This document shows, piece after piece, positions 1 through 7,184 of a DNA stretch of 33,049 nucleotides. Source of the stretch: an uncultured Neomegalonema sp. (GTDB lineage: Bacteria > Pseudomonadota > Alphaproteobacteria > Rhodobacterales > Rhodobacteraceae). The notes beneath the pieces are model-generated. The model was not told where the DNA came from, made no database searches, and saw nothing but the letters and a program-made list of their open reading frames with translations. The stretch is from contig CALFFK010000104.1 of assembly GCA_937957975.1 (NCBI GenBank), forward strand, positions 1 to 33,049. The letters are read 5' to 3'. Position 1 is the first letter of the stretch. Every line of letters starts with the position of its first letter. Made by a program: the position numbers and the translations under genes.

Positions 1-809
1 ATATGCGCGCCATATTGCTCCAGCGCGCCAATCCCAAGACCTGCTGCAATGACGCCCGGCAGATTGCCAAGGCCCGCTGCCGTTACGATGACGAAGGCGC
101 GGATCGAATAGGTGATGCCGTAAAAGGGCTGGATAACCCAGGCCATGACGATGATCGCCCCCGCCGCGCCACAGATAGCGGAATTCAACGAGAAGGTGAA
201 AGCGTAGACCTTGTCGGTATCGATCCCCAACACGCGGGCGGCGCGAGCATCCTGCGCCGTGGCGCGAATCGCCTGTCCCATGCGTGAGCGTTTCATAAAG
301 AGGATAACGCCAAAGGCGAGGCTGAGGGCCGTAATCACGCCAACGAGCTTGGACATTGGCACGTCGATAAAGCCGTCGGCAAAATAAAGGGTCGGCATGT
401 CGAGCTGAATGCTCTGGGTATCAGACCCGAACATCAGGTTGAGTATCTGCGCGAACATGATCGCAAGGCCAAAAGTGGCGAGCAGCGAGGTAAACAGATC
501 GCGCTCGATAACCCGCTTGATGACCAGTCGGTAGGTGATCCAGCCAATTGCCCACATCACGATGAAAGCGACGGGGATGCCAACGAATGGGTGGATACCA
601 TTCTGATCGAGTGTCCAGGCGACGTAACCGCCCGCAATAACGAAATCGCCCTGTGCGAGGTTTTTCACGTTCATCACGCCCCAGACCAGTGCGAGGCCGT
701 AGGCGGCAAGCGCAAAGAGCGCACCGATCATTACTCCATCGAGCAGAATCTTTAGGTTCACGACAGGGAACTCGAAGAGCAACCCGATATTGGAAATAAT
801 CTGGTCCAT
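1..809 (-). CDS. livH: Branched-chain amino acid ABC transporter permease, LivH type (3' end outside window)
   Basis: Inner-membrane permease subunit of a Liv-type importer for branched-chain or related amino acids. The frame is open from an ATG at 809 to the window edge, giving about 269 residues of a protein usually near 290-340, so the C-terminus is missing. It begins MDQIISNIGLLFEFPVVNLK and carries the family stretch NVKNLAQGDFVIAGGYVAW after the first membrane segment, followed by several hydrophobic segments and the cytoplasmic-loop motif RATAQDARAARVLGID (EAA-like region). It lies 79 nt downstream of the substrate-binding protein gene on the same strand, the usual Liv operon order; LivM and the two ATPases would be expected beyond the edge. 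I see no good purine-rich ribosome site before the ATG, so translation may depend on the upstream gene or on the intergenic hairpin. Family assignment is firm; the substrate is inferred. Confidence 0.92.
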   Translation of the reverse strand, partial: MDQIISNIGLLFEFPVVNLKILLDGVMIGALFALAAYGLALVWGVMNVKNLAQGDFVIAGGYVAWTLDQNGIHPFVGIPVAFIVMWAIGWITYRLVIKRVIERDLFTSLLATFGLAIMFAQILNLMFGSDTQSIQLDMPTLYFADGFIDVPMSKLVGVITALSLAFGVILFMKRSRMGQAIRATAQDARAARVLGIDTDKVYAFTFSLNSAICGAAGAIIVMAWVIQPFYGITYSIRAFVIVTAAGLGNLPGVIAAGLGIGALEQYGAH

Positions 810-840
810 GGGGGGCTTTCGCGGGAGGGGATGCAAGGAT

Positions 841-869
841 GCAGCCCCGACTTTACGAGCCGGGGCTGC
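841..869 (-). promoter_or_regulatory. Intercistronic hairpin between binding protein and permease genes
   Basis: Perfect 9-bp inverted repeat (GCAGCCCCG, 841-849, with CGGGGCTGC, 861-869) around an 11-nt loop, lying 20 nt after the stop of the binding protein gene. There is no T-run on either strand, so it is not a typical intrinsic terminator. Hairpins at this point in binding-protein-dependent transporter operons commonly protect the upstream mRNA or attenuate read-through, so that the binding protein is made in excess over the permease. That role is inferred here. Confidence 0.6.
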
Positions 870-888
870 GGTTGCTCTGTAGCTTACC

Positions 889-2124
889 TTACTGAGGCTT
901 GCGCGGCCAGTTCAGCTTGTGCGACGCAAAGTCAGACGGAGCGACCACGTTGTACTTGCCGTCCTGAATCTGGCGGAGCACCATCGGCTTTGCGATGTTG
1001 TTACCTGCTTCCGAGAACTTGATATCGCCATAGAAGGTGGAAAGGTCGGTTGCTGCGATAGCGTCGCGAACCTTGTCCTTGTCGAGCGAACCTGCACGTT
1101 CGAATGCGTCCTTGAAGACATAAACGGCGGCGGACGCCTGTGCGACCTGATAAGGCACGGTCTTGTTTGTGTATTCAGGGAAGGCTTCCTTGAAACCTTC
1201 TTCGTATTCGGCAGCAGTGCCAAACAGCTCATCTTCGTAGGACAGCGTTTCAGCCCACTGCGTCGAGCAGAGAACGTCATTCGCGGCCTTACCGAAGTTT
1301 CCAACCACGTCTGCCGCTTCGCAATGCGTAATGGCGATCATGGGAACGTCGATCCGCTGTTCACCGATCTGGCGAACGGCAGTTGCCGCGCCTTTGGAGT
1401 GACCGGAGACGACAAGAACGTCTGGTTTGAGCAGTTTCACCTTGGTCAGGATCGCGCTCATGTCAGACAGGTCACGCGGCAGTTTTTCGTCGAGAACGAC
1501 TTTCATGCCGTATTTTCCGGCATCTTCCTGCACACCGGCACGGATGTCGAGCGAGAAGGGATCGTTTTCAACCGCGATGGCAACCTTGATGTCTTTTGGG
1601 TCTTTACCTTCTTTCTCGGCCATTTCAGCAGCAAGCGTGATAGCAGAGGCGAGATATTGTTCAGAGGTGGACAGCACCGCAAAGAGGTACTTGTAACCCT
1701 TGTTGAACAGCGAGCGCGATGCGCCCTCGGCCTCGACCATGGGGATCTTGTACTGTTCGGTCACGGGCGCGATGGCCTTGGTCAGACCCGAAGAATACGG
1801 CCCAAGCATGTACTGAACGCCATCCTGGTTGATGAGACGCTCGGCCAGTGTAGCGCCACGGTCGCCCTTGGATTCATCATCATAATAGATGGTCGAGAAG
1901 TTATAGCACTTGTCCGCGATCTTGACGCCACCGGCATCCTTGATCTTCTGGAAAGCGTATTCATAGCCGTTCTTGGCGTGAACGCCGTTGGTGGCGTATT
2001 TGCCGGTCAGCGAGATCGCCGCACCGAGTGTGATCGTTTCGCAGTCTTCGGCAACGGCGGGCGTCGCCGCCATGAGTGCGCTGAAAGCCGCGAGCGAAAG
2101 TCCAAATTTCGTGAAAGTACCCAT
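889..2124 (-). CDS. Branched-chain amino acid ABC transporter periplasmic substrate-binding protein
   Basis: Periplasmic receptor of the Liv-type importer (Peripla_BP_6 / LivJ-LivK superfamily), 411 residues. The N-terminus MGTFTKFGLSLAAFSALMAA with ATPAVAEDCE is a Sec signal peptide, probably cleaved at AVA|ED. The mature protein opens with ITLGAAISLTGKYATNGVHA, the family start with a SLTG ligand-loop, and contains MLGPYSSGLTKAIAPV, typical of the second ligand-contact region. An AGGAGG box at 2136-2141 lies 11 nt before the ATG (2124) and 8 nt before an in-frame TTG (2127), so either could start translation; they differ by one residue. The gene is first in the visible operon, 127 nt after mutY ends. 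Whether the ligand is leucine-type, an amide or another small metabolite cannot be told from sequence. Confidence 0.93.
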   Translation of the reverse strand: MGTFTKFGLSLAAFSALMAATPAVAEDCETITLGAAISLTGKYATNGVHAKNGYEYAFQKIKDAGGVKIADKCYNFSTIYYDDESKGDRGATLAERLINQDGVQYMLGPYSSGLTKAIAPVTEQYKIPMVEAEGASRSLFNKGYKYLFAVLSTSEQYLASAITLAAEMAEKEGKDPKDIKVAIAVENDPFSLDIRAGVQEDAGKYGMKVVLDEKLPRDLSDMSAILTKVKLLKPDVLVVSGHSKGAATAVRQIGEQRIDVPMIAITHCEAADVVGNFGKAANDVLCSTQWAETLSYEDELFGTAAEYEEGFKEAFPEYTNKTVPYQVAQASAAVYVFKDAFERAGSLDKDKVRDAIAATDLSTFYGDIKFSEAGNNIAKPMVLRQIQDGKYNVVAPSDFASHKLNWPRKPQ

Positions 2125-2254
2125 CAAAGTAGTTTCCTCCTGTTGGGGTTTTCATATTTTGTATTCGCGGTGTGTTTTGTGCCACCGCGCTGGCCGTAAC
2201 TCTAATCAGACGTTTGCGGCGATTCCAAGCGCATATGCGGCGCATACGCCAATT

Positions 2255-3316
2255 TTACAGTAACCGCTCTGGTCCCAGACCACAAACAATGGCTTTTCGC
2301 ATGACCGTGGGCAGGGCCGTATTTTCCAGAGCTGATACAGGAATCCACTGGCCCTTTTCCGCGCGTACATCCAGTTGCATGTCTGCACGCATGACAGTCA
2401 GAAGCAAGTGGAAATGGGTGAAGGTGTGTTGCACATCCCCCATCCTGCGCCAGACCCCGTCAACGGGTGGGGCAGGGTCAGGGGCTTCACCGGACCAGTC
2501 GGTACCAGGGAGTTCGGCCATGCCGCCAAGCAACCCATCATCAGGGCGGGTTGTGAGGAGGATTGCGTCGTCCTCGCGATAGGCCAGATAGCAGATGCCA
2601 TAGCGCGTGGGCTTTGCCTTTTTCGGGGTCTTGCGGGGCAAGGTAGCGGCGATTCCGTCTGTGCGGGCTGTGCAGGCGCTGGCAACCGGGCATTGATCAC
2701 AGCAGGGATTTCGGGGGGTGCAGATTGTTGCACCAATATCCATGAGAGCCTGCGCGTAATCGCCAGGGCGTTTTTGCGGCGTGTCAGCGGCAGCAAAGGC
2801 GTAAAGACGTTTTTTTGCCCCCGGAAGCGGGTCTTCGACAGCATGAAGGCGGGCCATAACCCGTTCGATATTGCCATCCACCACCGTGGCAGCCTCGTCA
2901 AAGGCAATGGAAGCGATGGCCGCCGCCGTATAGAGGCCAACACCCGGCAAAGTGCGCAACCCGGCCTCTGTGCGGGGGAACGAACCACCATGGTCAGCCA
3001 TGATAACCTGAGCACAGGCGTGCAGGTTCCGGGCGCGGGCGTAGTAACCCAGTCCCGCCCATTCCGCGAGCACGTCATCGCGCGGGGCAGAGGCCAGCGA
3101 TTCAACATTCGGCCAGCGCGCCGTGAACCGTTCGAAATAAGCAGACACCGTGGACACAGTAGTCTGTTGCAACATGATTTCCGATAACCAGACGCGATAG
3201 GGATCGGGACGCACACCCGCCTTGCGCGCCGCCGGACCGACGCGCCATGGCAGATTTCGGGCGTTATTATCATACCAACCCAGAATTGCGCTTGCGATGG
3301 AAAGTGTCACAACCAC
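2255..3316 (-). CDS. mutY: A/G-specific adenine DNA glycosylase MutY
   Basis: Removes adenine mispaired with 8-oxoguanine or G in base excision repair; 353 residues, normal length. Visible elements: catalytic Glu46 in SEIMLQQT; helix-hairpin-helix LPGVG at 123-127; catalytic Asp147 in VVDGNIERV; four cysteines of the [4Fe-4S] cluster at 199, 206, 209 and 215 in the exact C-x6-C-x2-C-x5-C spacing; and a C-terminal NUDIX-like 8-oxoG-recognition domain from about residue 230 (RTDGLLGGMAELPGTDW-like segment, here RPDDGLLGGMAELPGT). The start is uncertain: the frame offers a GTG at 3316, giving MVVTLSIASAILGWYD, and no in-frame ATG lies nearby upstream. It is divergent from the DUF721 gene, with 90 nt between starts. 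This mutY–DUF721–dsbA arrangement recurs in Alphaproteobacteria. Confidence 0.96.
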   Translation of the reverse strand: MVVTLSIASAILGWYDNNARNLPWRVGPAARKAGVRPDPYRVWLSEIMLQQTTVSTVSAYFERFTARWPNVESLASAPRDDVLAEWAGLGYYARARNLHACAQVIMADHGGSFPRTEAGLRTLPGVGLYTAAAIASIAFDEAATVVDGNIERVMARLHAVEDPLPGAKKRLYAFAAADTPQKRPGDYAQALMDIGATICTPRNPCCDQCPVASACTARTDGIAATLPRKTPKKAKPTRYGICYLAYREDDAILLTTRPDDGLLGGMAELPGTDWSGEAPDPAPPVDGVWRRMGDVQHTFTHFHLLLTVMRADMQLDVRAEKGQWIPVSALENTALPTVMRKAIVCGLGPERLL

Positions 3317-3406
3317 GTCATCATGGCATTGAATCCCTTGGCATTGGTTTATCCTTTCGACGCATAGTGTAAGTGATTCAACCCTGAAAAGGATACCAGC
3401 CTACGC

Positions 3407-3943
3407 ATGGCCACCCGTTTCCAGAAAAAGCGCTACGGCCGCAAGAATTTCGTGCGGGCGGCCACTGCGGCGAAAGGATTGATCCGTCCTGCCCTGACAA
3501 AGCGGGGTTTTTCGGAACCGCGTATCCTTGTTGAGTGGGACGATGTGGTGGGTGAGCGGATTGCGGGGCTTTGCCGCCCCGTCAAGCTTGGGTATGCGGG
3601 GCGTGACGGGATAGGCGGCACACTGACGGTCGGCACGCTTGGTGCCATGGCACTGGAAGTACAGCACCTGACACCCCAGATTGTCGAGCGGGTGAACGCC
3701 CATTACGGCTATCGCGCGATTTCGCGTATCCGGCTGGTTCAACTGGGGCCGGAAGCCTTTGAGGAACGAAAGAAAGGTCGGGATATGCCACATCCCCGCC
3801 CGGAAGAGATAATACGCATCCGCAGCATGGTTGAACCAGTTGCCGATGAAGGTTTACGCGGCGCGCTTGAACGCCTGGGAAGAAACATCGCCACACGACG
3901 CCCTGATACGGCGACCGGCAAGAAAGAACGAGGAAAAGCATGA
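3407..3943 (+). CDS. DUF721 (DciA-like) protein
   Basis: A 178-residue protein of the DUF721 family, related to DciA, which in many bacteria lacking DnaC/DnaI helps load the replicative helicase. The N-terminal half shows the family features: a basic start (MATRFQKKRYGRKNF), a helix, the conserved stretch LVEWDDVVGERIAGLCRPVKL, then LTVGTLGAMALEVQH and a helix ending in RISRIRL-like ISRIRLVQLG. The C-terminal 60 residues are low in conservation and basic. ATG at 3407 follows an AAAAGGA box with a rather long 13-nt gap. Its stop overlaps the next gene's ATG (ATGA at 3940), implying translational coupling to the DsbA-like gene. The family is clear. A helicase-loading role here is inference, because alphaproteobacterial DUF721 proteins differ from characterised DciA. 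Confidence 0.85.
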   Translation: MATRFQKKRYGRKNFVRAATAAKGLIRPALTKRGFSEPRILVEWDDVVGERIAGLCRPVKLGYAGRDGIGGTLTVGTLGAMALEVQHLTPQIVERVNAHYGYRAISRIRLVQLGPEAFEERKKGRDMPHPRPEEIIRIRSMVEPVADEGLRGALERLGRNIATRRPDTATGKKERGKA

Positions 3944-4656
3944 ACAAGGGACTTCTCACCGGCGGCGTCATCGTCGCAATCGCTGCGATTGCAGGCTGGG
4001 GCGCGATGTCAATGTTGTCGTCAGACGATGACGCGCCGACCACGCGCGCTGCAATGGTTGATGGCGGCGCAGGTGGTGCTGTCACATCTGCCGATCTTGC
4101 ACCGTTGGGTATTTACGCAGGTATGGTCACGGAATCAGGCGGCTTTACGGGCGATGTGCTCGAAGGATCGGCAGATGCAACAGTGACGATTATCGAATAT
4201 GCCTCGCTGACCTGTCCTCATTGCGCGTCCTTCCATGAGCGTATCTACAAACCGCTCAAGAAAAGTCACATTGATACCGGCAAGGTCAAATTCATCTACC
4301 GGGACTTTCCGCTGAACAATCCGGCCATTGCTGCGTCAATCATCGCACGCTGCGGCGGCGAGGATCGCTATATAGCCTTCGTCGATCTGTTTTTGTCGCA
4401 GCAGGACCGCTGGACCCGCGCCGAAGACTGGATGGGTGAGCTACAGAAGATGGCCAAATTCGGCGGTCTGAGCACTGACAAGATCAACGAATGCCTTCAG
4501 GACAAGGCATTGGGCCAAAGCGTGATCGACCGTTATCGCGCGGGCAGCGAGACCTTCAAGGTCAGTGCGACCCCGACAGTTCTGGTCAATGGCAAAAAAT
4601 ACGAAGGCAATATGAGCGCCAAGGCGCTGGCCGATTTCATCGACAGTAAGCTTTGA
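3940..4656 (+). CDS. DsbA-family thiol oxidoreductase, membrane-anchored (copy 1)
   Basis: Periplasmic thioredoxin-fold protein of the DsbA-like (Thioredoxin_4) group, 238 residues. A single N-terminal hydrophobic helix (residues 4-26) lacks an obvious cleavage site and probably acts as a signal anchor. The catalytic pair is C92-P-H-C95 in ASLTCPHCASFH, and the cis-proline loop is ATPTVLVNGKKYEG near the C-terminus. This CPHC dipeptide is the one found in strongly oxidising DsbA enzymes. ATG at 3940 follows GAGGAAAAGC and overlaps the DUF721 stop. A paralogue follows 43 nt downstream; the two share the block GGFTGDV, then VTIIEYASL and the active site. In many alphaproteobacteria one dsbA-like gene sits here and smc comes next; smc is absent here. 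Substrates are unknown. Confidence 0.92.
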   Translation: MNKGLLTGGVIVAIAAIAGWGAMSMLSSDDDAPTTRAAMVDGGAGGAVTSADLAPLGIYAGMVTESGGFTGDVLEGSADATVTIIEYASLTCPHCASFHERIYKPLKKSHIDTGKVKFIYRDFPLNNPAIAASIIARCGGEDRYIAFVDLFLSQQDRWTRAEDWMGELQKMAKFGGLSTDKINECLQDKALGQSVIDRYRAGSETFKVSATPTVLVNGKKYEGNMSAKALADFIDSKL

Positions 4657-4699
4657 GGGGCGATTATATCTGCTACAACAGTAATGAGGATCACACGCC

Positions 4700-5395
4700 A
4701 TGAGTAAACGTATCATTGCCGGTATCGCCATTGCCCTTGGAACCGCCATTGGAGTCGGGGGTGCAGGAGCAACTGAAACCGGCGGTATTGTGAATGCGCA
4801 ATACGTTGCCCCTGTCGATCAGGGCGCAGCAGCGCTTGCCCCGACCGGGGTTTATGCCGGGGCTGTGACAACGAGCGGCGGATTTACCGGCGACGTGGCA
4901 GAGGGGTCCGCTACGGCCCCCGTCACGATCATCGAATATGCTTCGCTGAGTTGTCCGCATTGCGCGCGATTCCACACCGGAACCTATCCGGCACTCAAGT
5001 CGCAATATATCGATACAGGCAAGGTTCGCTTTATCATGCGTGACTTCCCGCTAAACGAATCGGCTTTTGCCGCGACAATCATTGCCCGCTGTGGTGGGGC
5101 GCAGTCATATCTGTCTTTCGTGCATCACTACCTGTCCACCCAGGATAGCTGGGCATTCGGCAATGACTGGCTGAATCAGGTCGAAACCGTTGGCAGACAA
5201 CGCGGCCTTGACCCGCAGCGCATTGATGCCTGCCTGAAAGACGGAGAGTTGTTCCAGAGCGTCAATGAACGGCGAAAAGCCGGAGCAGCGGTCTTTGGAG
5301 TCAACAGCACGCCATCTCTGGTCATCAATGGCCAACGGTATGACGGGCGCAGCGATTTCAACTCGCTGTCACAGGTAATCGACTCGCTTCTGTGA
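4700..5395 (+). CDS. DsbA-family thiol oxidoreductase (copy 2, tandem paralogue)
   Basis: Second DsbA-like thioredoxin-fold protein, 231 residues, clearly paralogous to the preceding gene. The N-terminus MSKRIIAGIAIALGTAIGVG is hydrophobic and is followed by GAGATE, which could be cleaved, so this copy may be soluble in the periplasm whereas copy 1 looks anchored. The active site is C85-P-H-C88 in ASLSCPHCARFH and the cis-proline loop is STPSLVINGQRYDG. The ATG at 4700 has an ATGAGGA box 9 nt upstream. It probably shares a transcript with DUF721 and copy 1, and a strong inverted repeat follows the stop. Retention of both catalytic cysteines in both copies argues for two working enzymes rather than decay. 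Division of labour is not readable from sequence. Confidence 0.92.
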   Translation: MSKRIIAGIAIALGTAIGVGGAGATETGGIVNAQYVAPVDQGAAALAPTGVYAGAVTTSGGFTGDVAEGSATAPVTIIEYASLSCPHCARFHTGTYPALKSQYIDTGKVRFIMRDFPLNESAFAATIIARCGGAQSYLSFVHHYLSTQDSWAFGNDWLNQVETVGRQRGLDPQRIDACLKDGELFQSVNERRKAGAAVFGVNSTPSLVINGQRYDGRSDFNSLSQVIDSLL

Positions 5396-5405
5396 GTTTG
5401 TGATC

Positions 5406-5433
5406 CGTCATGCCCGCATATGTGGGCATGACG
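5406..5433. terminator. Inverted repeat between convergent genes, candidate bidirectional terminator
   Basis: CGTCATGCCC (5406-5415) pairs perfectly with GGGCATGACG (5424-5433), and the stem can extend by two more pairs including a G·T, leaving a four-base loop. It sits 10 nt after the second DsbA-like gene and 50 nt before the end of the convergent DUF1194 gene. No T-run follows on either strand, so efficient intrinsic termination is uncertain. The sequence resembles the short palindromic extragenic repeats of some proteobacteria, but I found no second copy in this window. Confidence 0.5.
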
Positions 5434-5483
5434 AAAACCAGTGATTACTCCACTGGCAAAATATGCGGGGCGGGGTTTCTGTC

Positions 5484-6152
5484 TCACTTCATCGTATATC
5501 TTGGTGAGATTTCGCGGAGCAGCTTTTCAAGAATCGCTTCGGCATATTCCTTGTAACTGCCCGCCACCATCACGAAAGCCCCCGGTCCCCGTGCAACATG
5601 CTCGTGGAAATAGGGTTCCGGGTCAGGCATCGCGCCCTTGATGACGAGGCCGTTGATTGTGATCCCGTCGAAATCACCCCGTTCGGCAAAATAATGCGGT
5701 CCAATCCCGACATTGTTCACCCCGTCTCCGGTCAGGTCGATGATCTGTCGGTCGCAAGCCCGCCCGCGCAGAATCCGCGCCGAGAATTCCAGCCCTTTGC
5801 CCAGTGAGGTTGCCTGATCGTCCAGGGCTCGTGGCACGGCCTCGATTTGATTGGCAAACTGGTCGATGATCTCCAACCTGGTCAATGCTGTCCATGGAAC
5901 GACCTGTTCCTGGTGTCTGTACCCGCTCCAATGCACGACCGTCGCTTCGATGTGGACGCCATCCGTGCCCAGCAATGCCTCTCGCAGCACATCAGCGCGG
6001 AACGCATCGGCCAACCCCTGCATTTGTGCGGCGTATTCTTCGGCATTGATGGAAGATGACGTATCGGTGGCCAATACCAACGCGAGTGCGCACTCCCCTG
6101 CCCGCGCAGTGGCGGGAGCGAGCAAGGCCAACAGAAACAAAAGCGCGCGCAT
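5484..6152 (-). CDS. DUF1194 secreted protein with von Willebrand A-like fold
   Basis: A 222-residue exported protein of the DUF1194 family, common in alphaproteobacteria and without a known function. The start at 6152 gives MRALLFLLALLAPATARAGE, a textbook Sec signal peptide; longer in-frame starts up to 6293 would run across the promoter of the divergent EamA gene and bury the signal peptide. The mature part begins ALALVLATDTSSSINAEEY, where D-T-S-S-S matches the metal-binding DxSxS motif of VWA domains, and a second family motif IIDLTGDGVNNVG lies mid-protein. It is monocistronic and divergent from the transporter gene, with 115 nt between starts. VWA domains mediate metal-dependent protein contacts; the partner is unknown. 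Confidence 0.85.
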   Translation of the reverse strand: MRALLFLLALLAPATARAGECALALVLATDTSSSINAEEYAAQMQGLADAFRADVLREALLGTDGVHIEATVVHWSGYRHQEQVVPWTALTRLEIIDQFANQIEAVPRALDDQATSLGKGLEFSARILRGRACDRQIIDLTGDGVNNVGIGPHYFAERGDFDGITINGLVIKGAMPDPEPYFHEHVARGPGAFVMVAGSYKEYAEAILEKLLREISPRYTMK

Positions 6153-6267
6153 GAATGCAGATTGACCGCTTTCGCCCGCCCTGTCACGGCCTATAGCAAT
6201 TTGCCTTATCAATACGGTCGCAATCACCGGGCTTGAACACAGCGCAGATAGATGAAAGGGCGGGTCC

Positions 6268-7170
6268 ATGTCGCTCTGGATACCCATCACCATCGTCGCC
6301 GCGTTCCTTCAGAACCTGCGCTCGGTCTTGCAAAAGGCGATCAAGGGCCGCCTTTCGACGACCGGGGCGGCTTATGCGCGCTTTGTTTATGCCTTGCCGC
6401 TGGCCGCGCTCTATCTGTGGGGGTTGAAGGCCGTTGGCGGCTTTCCCATGCCACAGGCAAATACTGCCTTTATCATCTATTGCGCGTTGGGCGGTATCGC
6501 GCAGATCCTGTTTACCGTGGTCTTGCTGTGGATGTTTTCGTTCCGCAGTTTTACGGTTGGAACCACCTTTTCGAAGTTGGAAGTCGTGTTGATTGCGGTG
6601 ATCGGTGGCATCCTTTTGGGCGACACTGTTGGCCCGCTCGCTGCGCTGGCCATCGGGATCGGGGCGCTCGGCACGATGGTTCTTGCCATGACCGGGGCAG
6701 CCATCAGTTTTCGCGCCCTGCTGCATGGCCTGACCGAGAAAGCCACGCTTGTCGGGCTTTTGAGCGCGGCCCTGCTTGGTACATCCGTGGTGTGTTTTCG
6801 GGGTGCGGCGCTGGCTCTCGACAGTTCTGATTTCATCATGTCCGCCGCACTGACCCTCTTCGTCGCCCTGACGATCCAGACCCTTGCGATGGGCGCATGG
6901 TTTCTGGCTTTTGATCGGGCAGAGCTGGGCCGTGTCTTTGCAGAATGGCGGCGCGCGGCCCCGGTGGGACTGGTCGGTATGGCGTGTTCGGCCTGTTGGT
7001 TCATGGCCTTCACCCTGCAAAACGCCGCGTATGTGCGTGCATTGGGGCAGGTGGAATTACTGTTCACTTTTGCCGCCGGTTTCTTCGTTTTCCGCGAAAA
7101 AACCACGCCGACGGAATTGATCGGCGTGGCACTTATCGTTTGTGCAATCCTGCTGATCCTGCTGGAATAA
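6268..7170 (+). CDS. EamA/DMT-family membrane transporter
   Basis: Inner-membrane protein of the drug/metabolite transporter superfamily, 300 residues, with about ten hydrophobic segments arranged as two five-helix halves (roughly 1-145 and 150-300). The second half ends with the EamA-typical ALGQVELLFTFAAGFFVFRE and a last helix LIGVALIVCAILLILLE. The ATG at 6268 has an AAAGGG box 7 nt upstream. Such proteins export or exchange small metabolites such as amino acids or nucleotide sugars; no substrate can be assigned. The 3' coding region also holds the intrinsic terminator of the convergent GcvT-like gene (7097-7129). Only 14 nt separate the two stop codons, so the neighbouring transcripts must overlap. 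Confidence 0.88.
   Translation: MSLWIPITIVAAFLQNLRSVLQKAIKGRLSTTGAAYARFVYALPLAALYLWGLKAVGGFPMPQANTAFIIYCALGGIAQILFTVVLLWMFSFRSFTVGTTFSKLEVVLIAVIGGILLGDTVGPLAALAIGIGALGTMVLAMTGAAISFRALLHGLTEKATLVGLLSAALLGTSVVCFRGAALALDSSDFIMSAALTLFVALTIQTLAMGAWFLAFDRAELGRVFAEWRRAAPVGLVGMACSACWFMAFTLQNAAYVRALGQVELLFTFAAGFFVFREKTTPTELIGVALIVCAILLILLE
7097..7129 (-). terminator. Minus-strand intrinsic terminator inside the EamA coding sequence
   Basis: Read on the minus strand, CCACGCCGA (7129-7121) pairs perfectly with TCGGCGTGG (7111-7103) around a 9-nt loop, and six T residues follow at once (7102-7097). This is a classical Rho-independent terminator. It lies 56 nt after the stop of the GcvT/DmdA-like gene (7185) and so should end that transcript. 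On the plus strand the same bases encode residues KTTPTELIGVA near the EamA C-terminus. Confidence 0.82.
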
Positions 7171-7184
7171 CCACAGGGGACCGT

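Noticed and set aside
919-2199. Long plus-strand frame opposite the substrate-binding protein gene
   Set aside because: It is antisense to a gene with a clear signal peptide and family motifs; its own translation has no family features and no ribosome site.
2263-2271. TTAC-A-GTAA dyad at the end of mutY, like those near 21764
   Set aside because: It is formed by the last leucine codons and stop of mutY, so coincidence is the simpler explanation.
6184-7020. Minus-strand frame opposite the EamA gene
   Set aside because: Highly charged, no hydrophobic or family pattern, while the plus strand encodes ten membrane helices.
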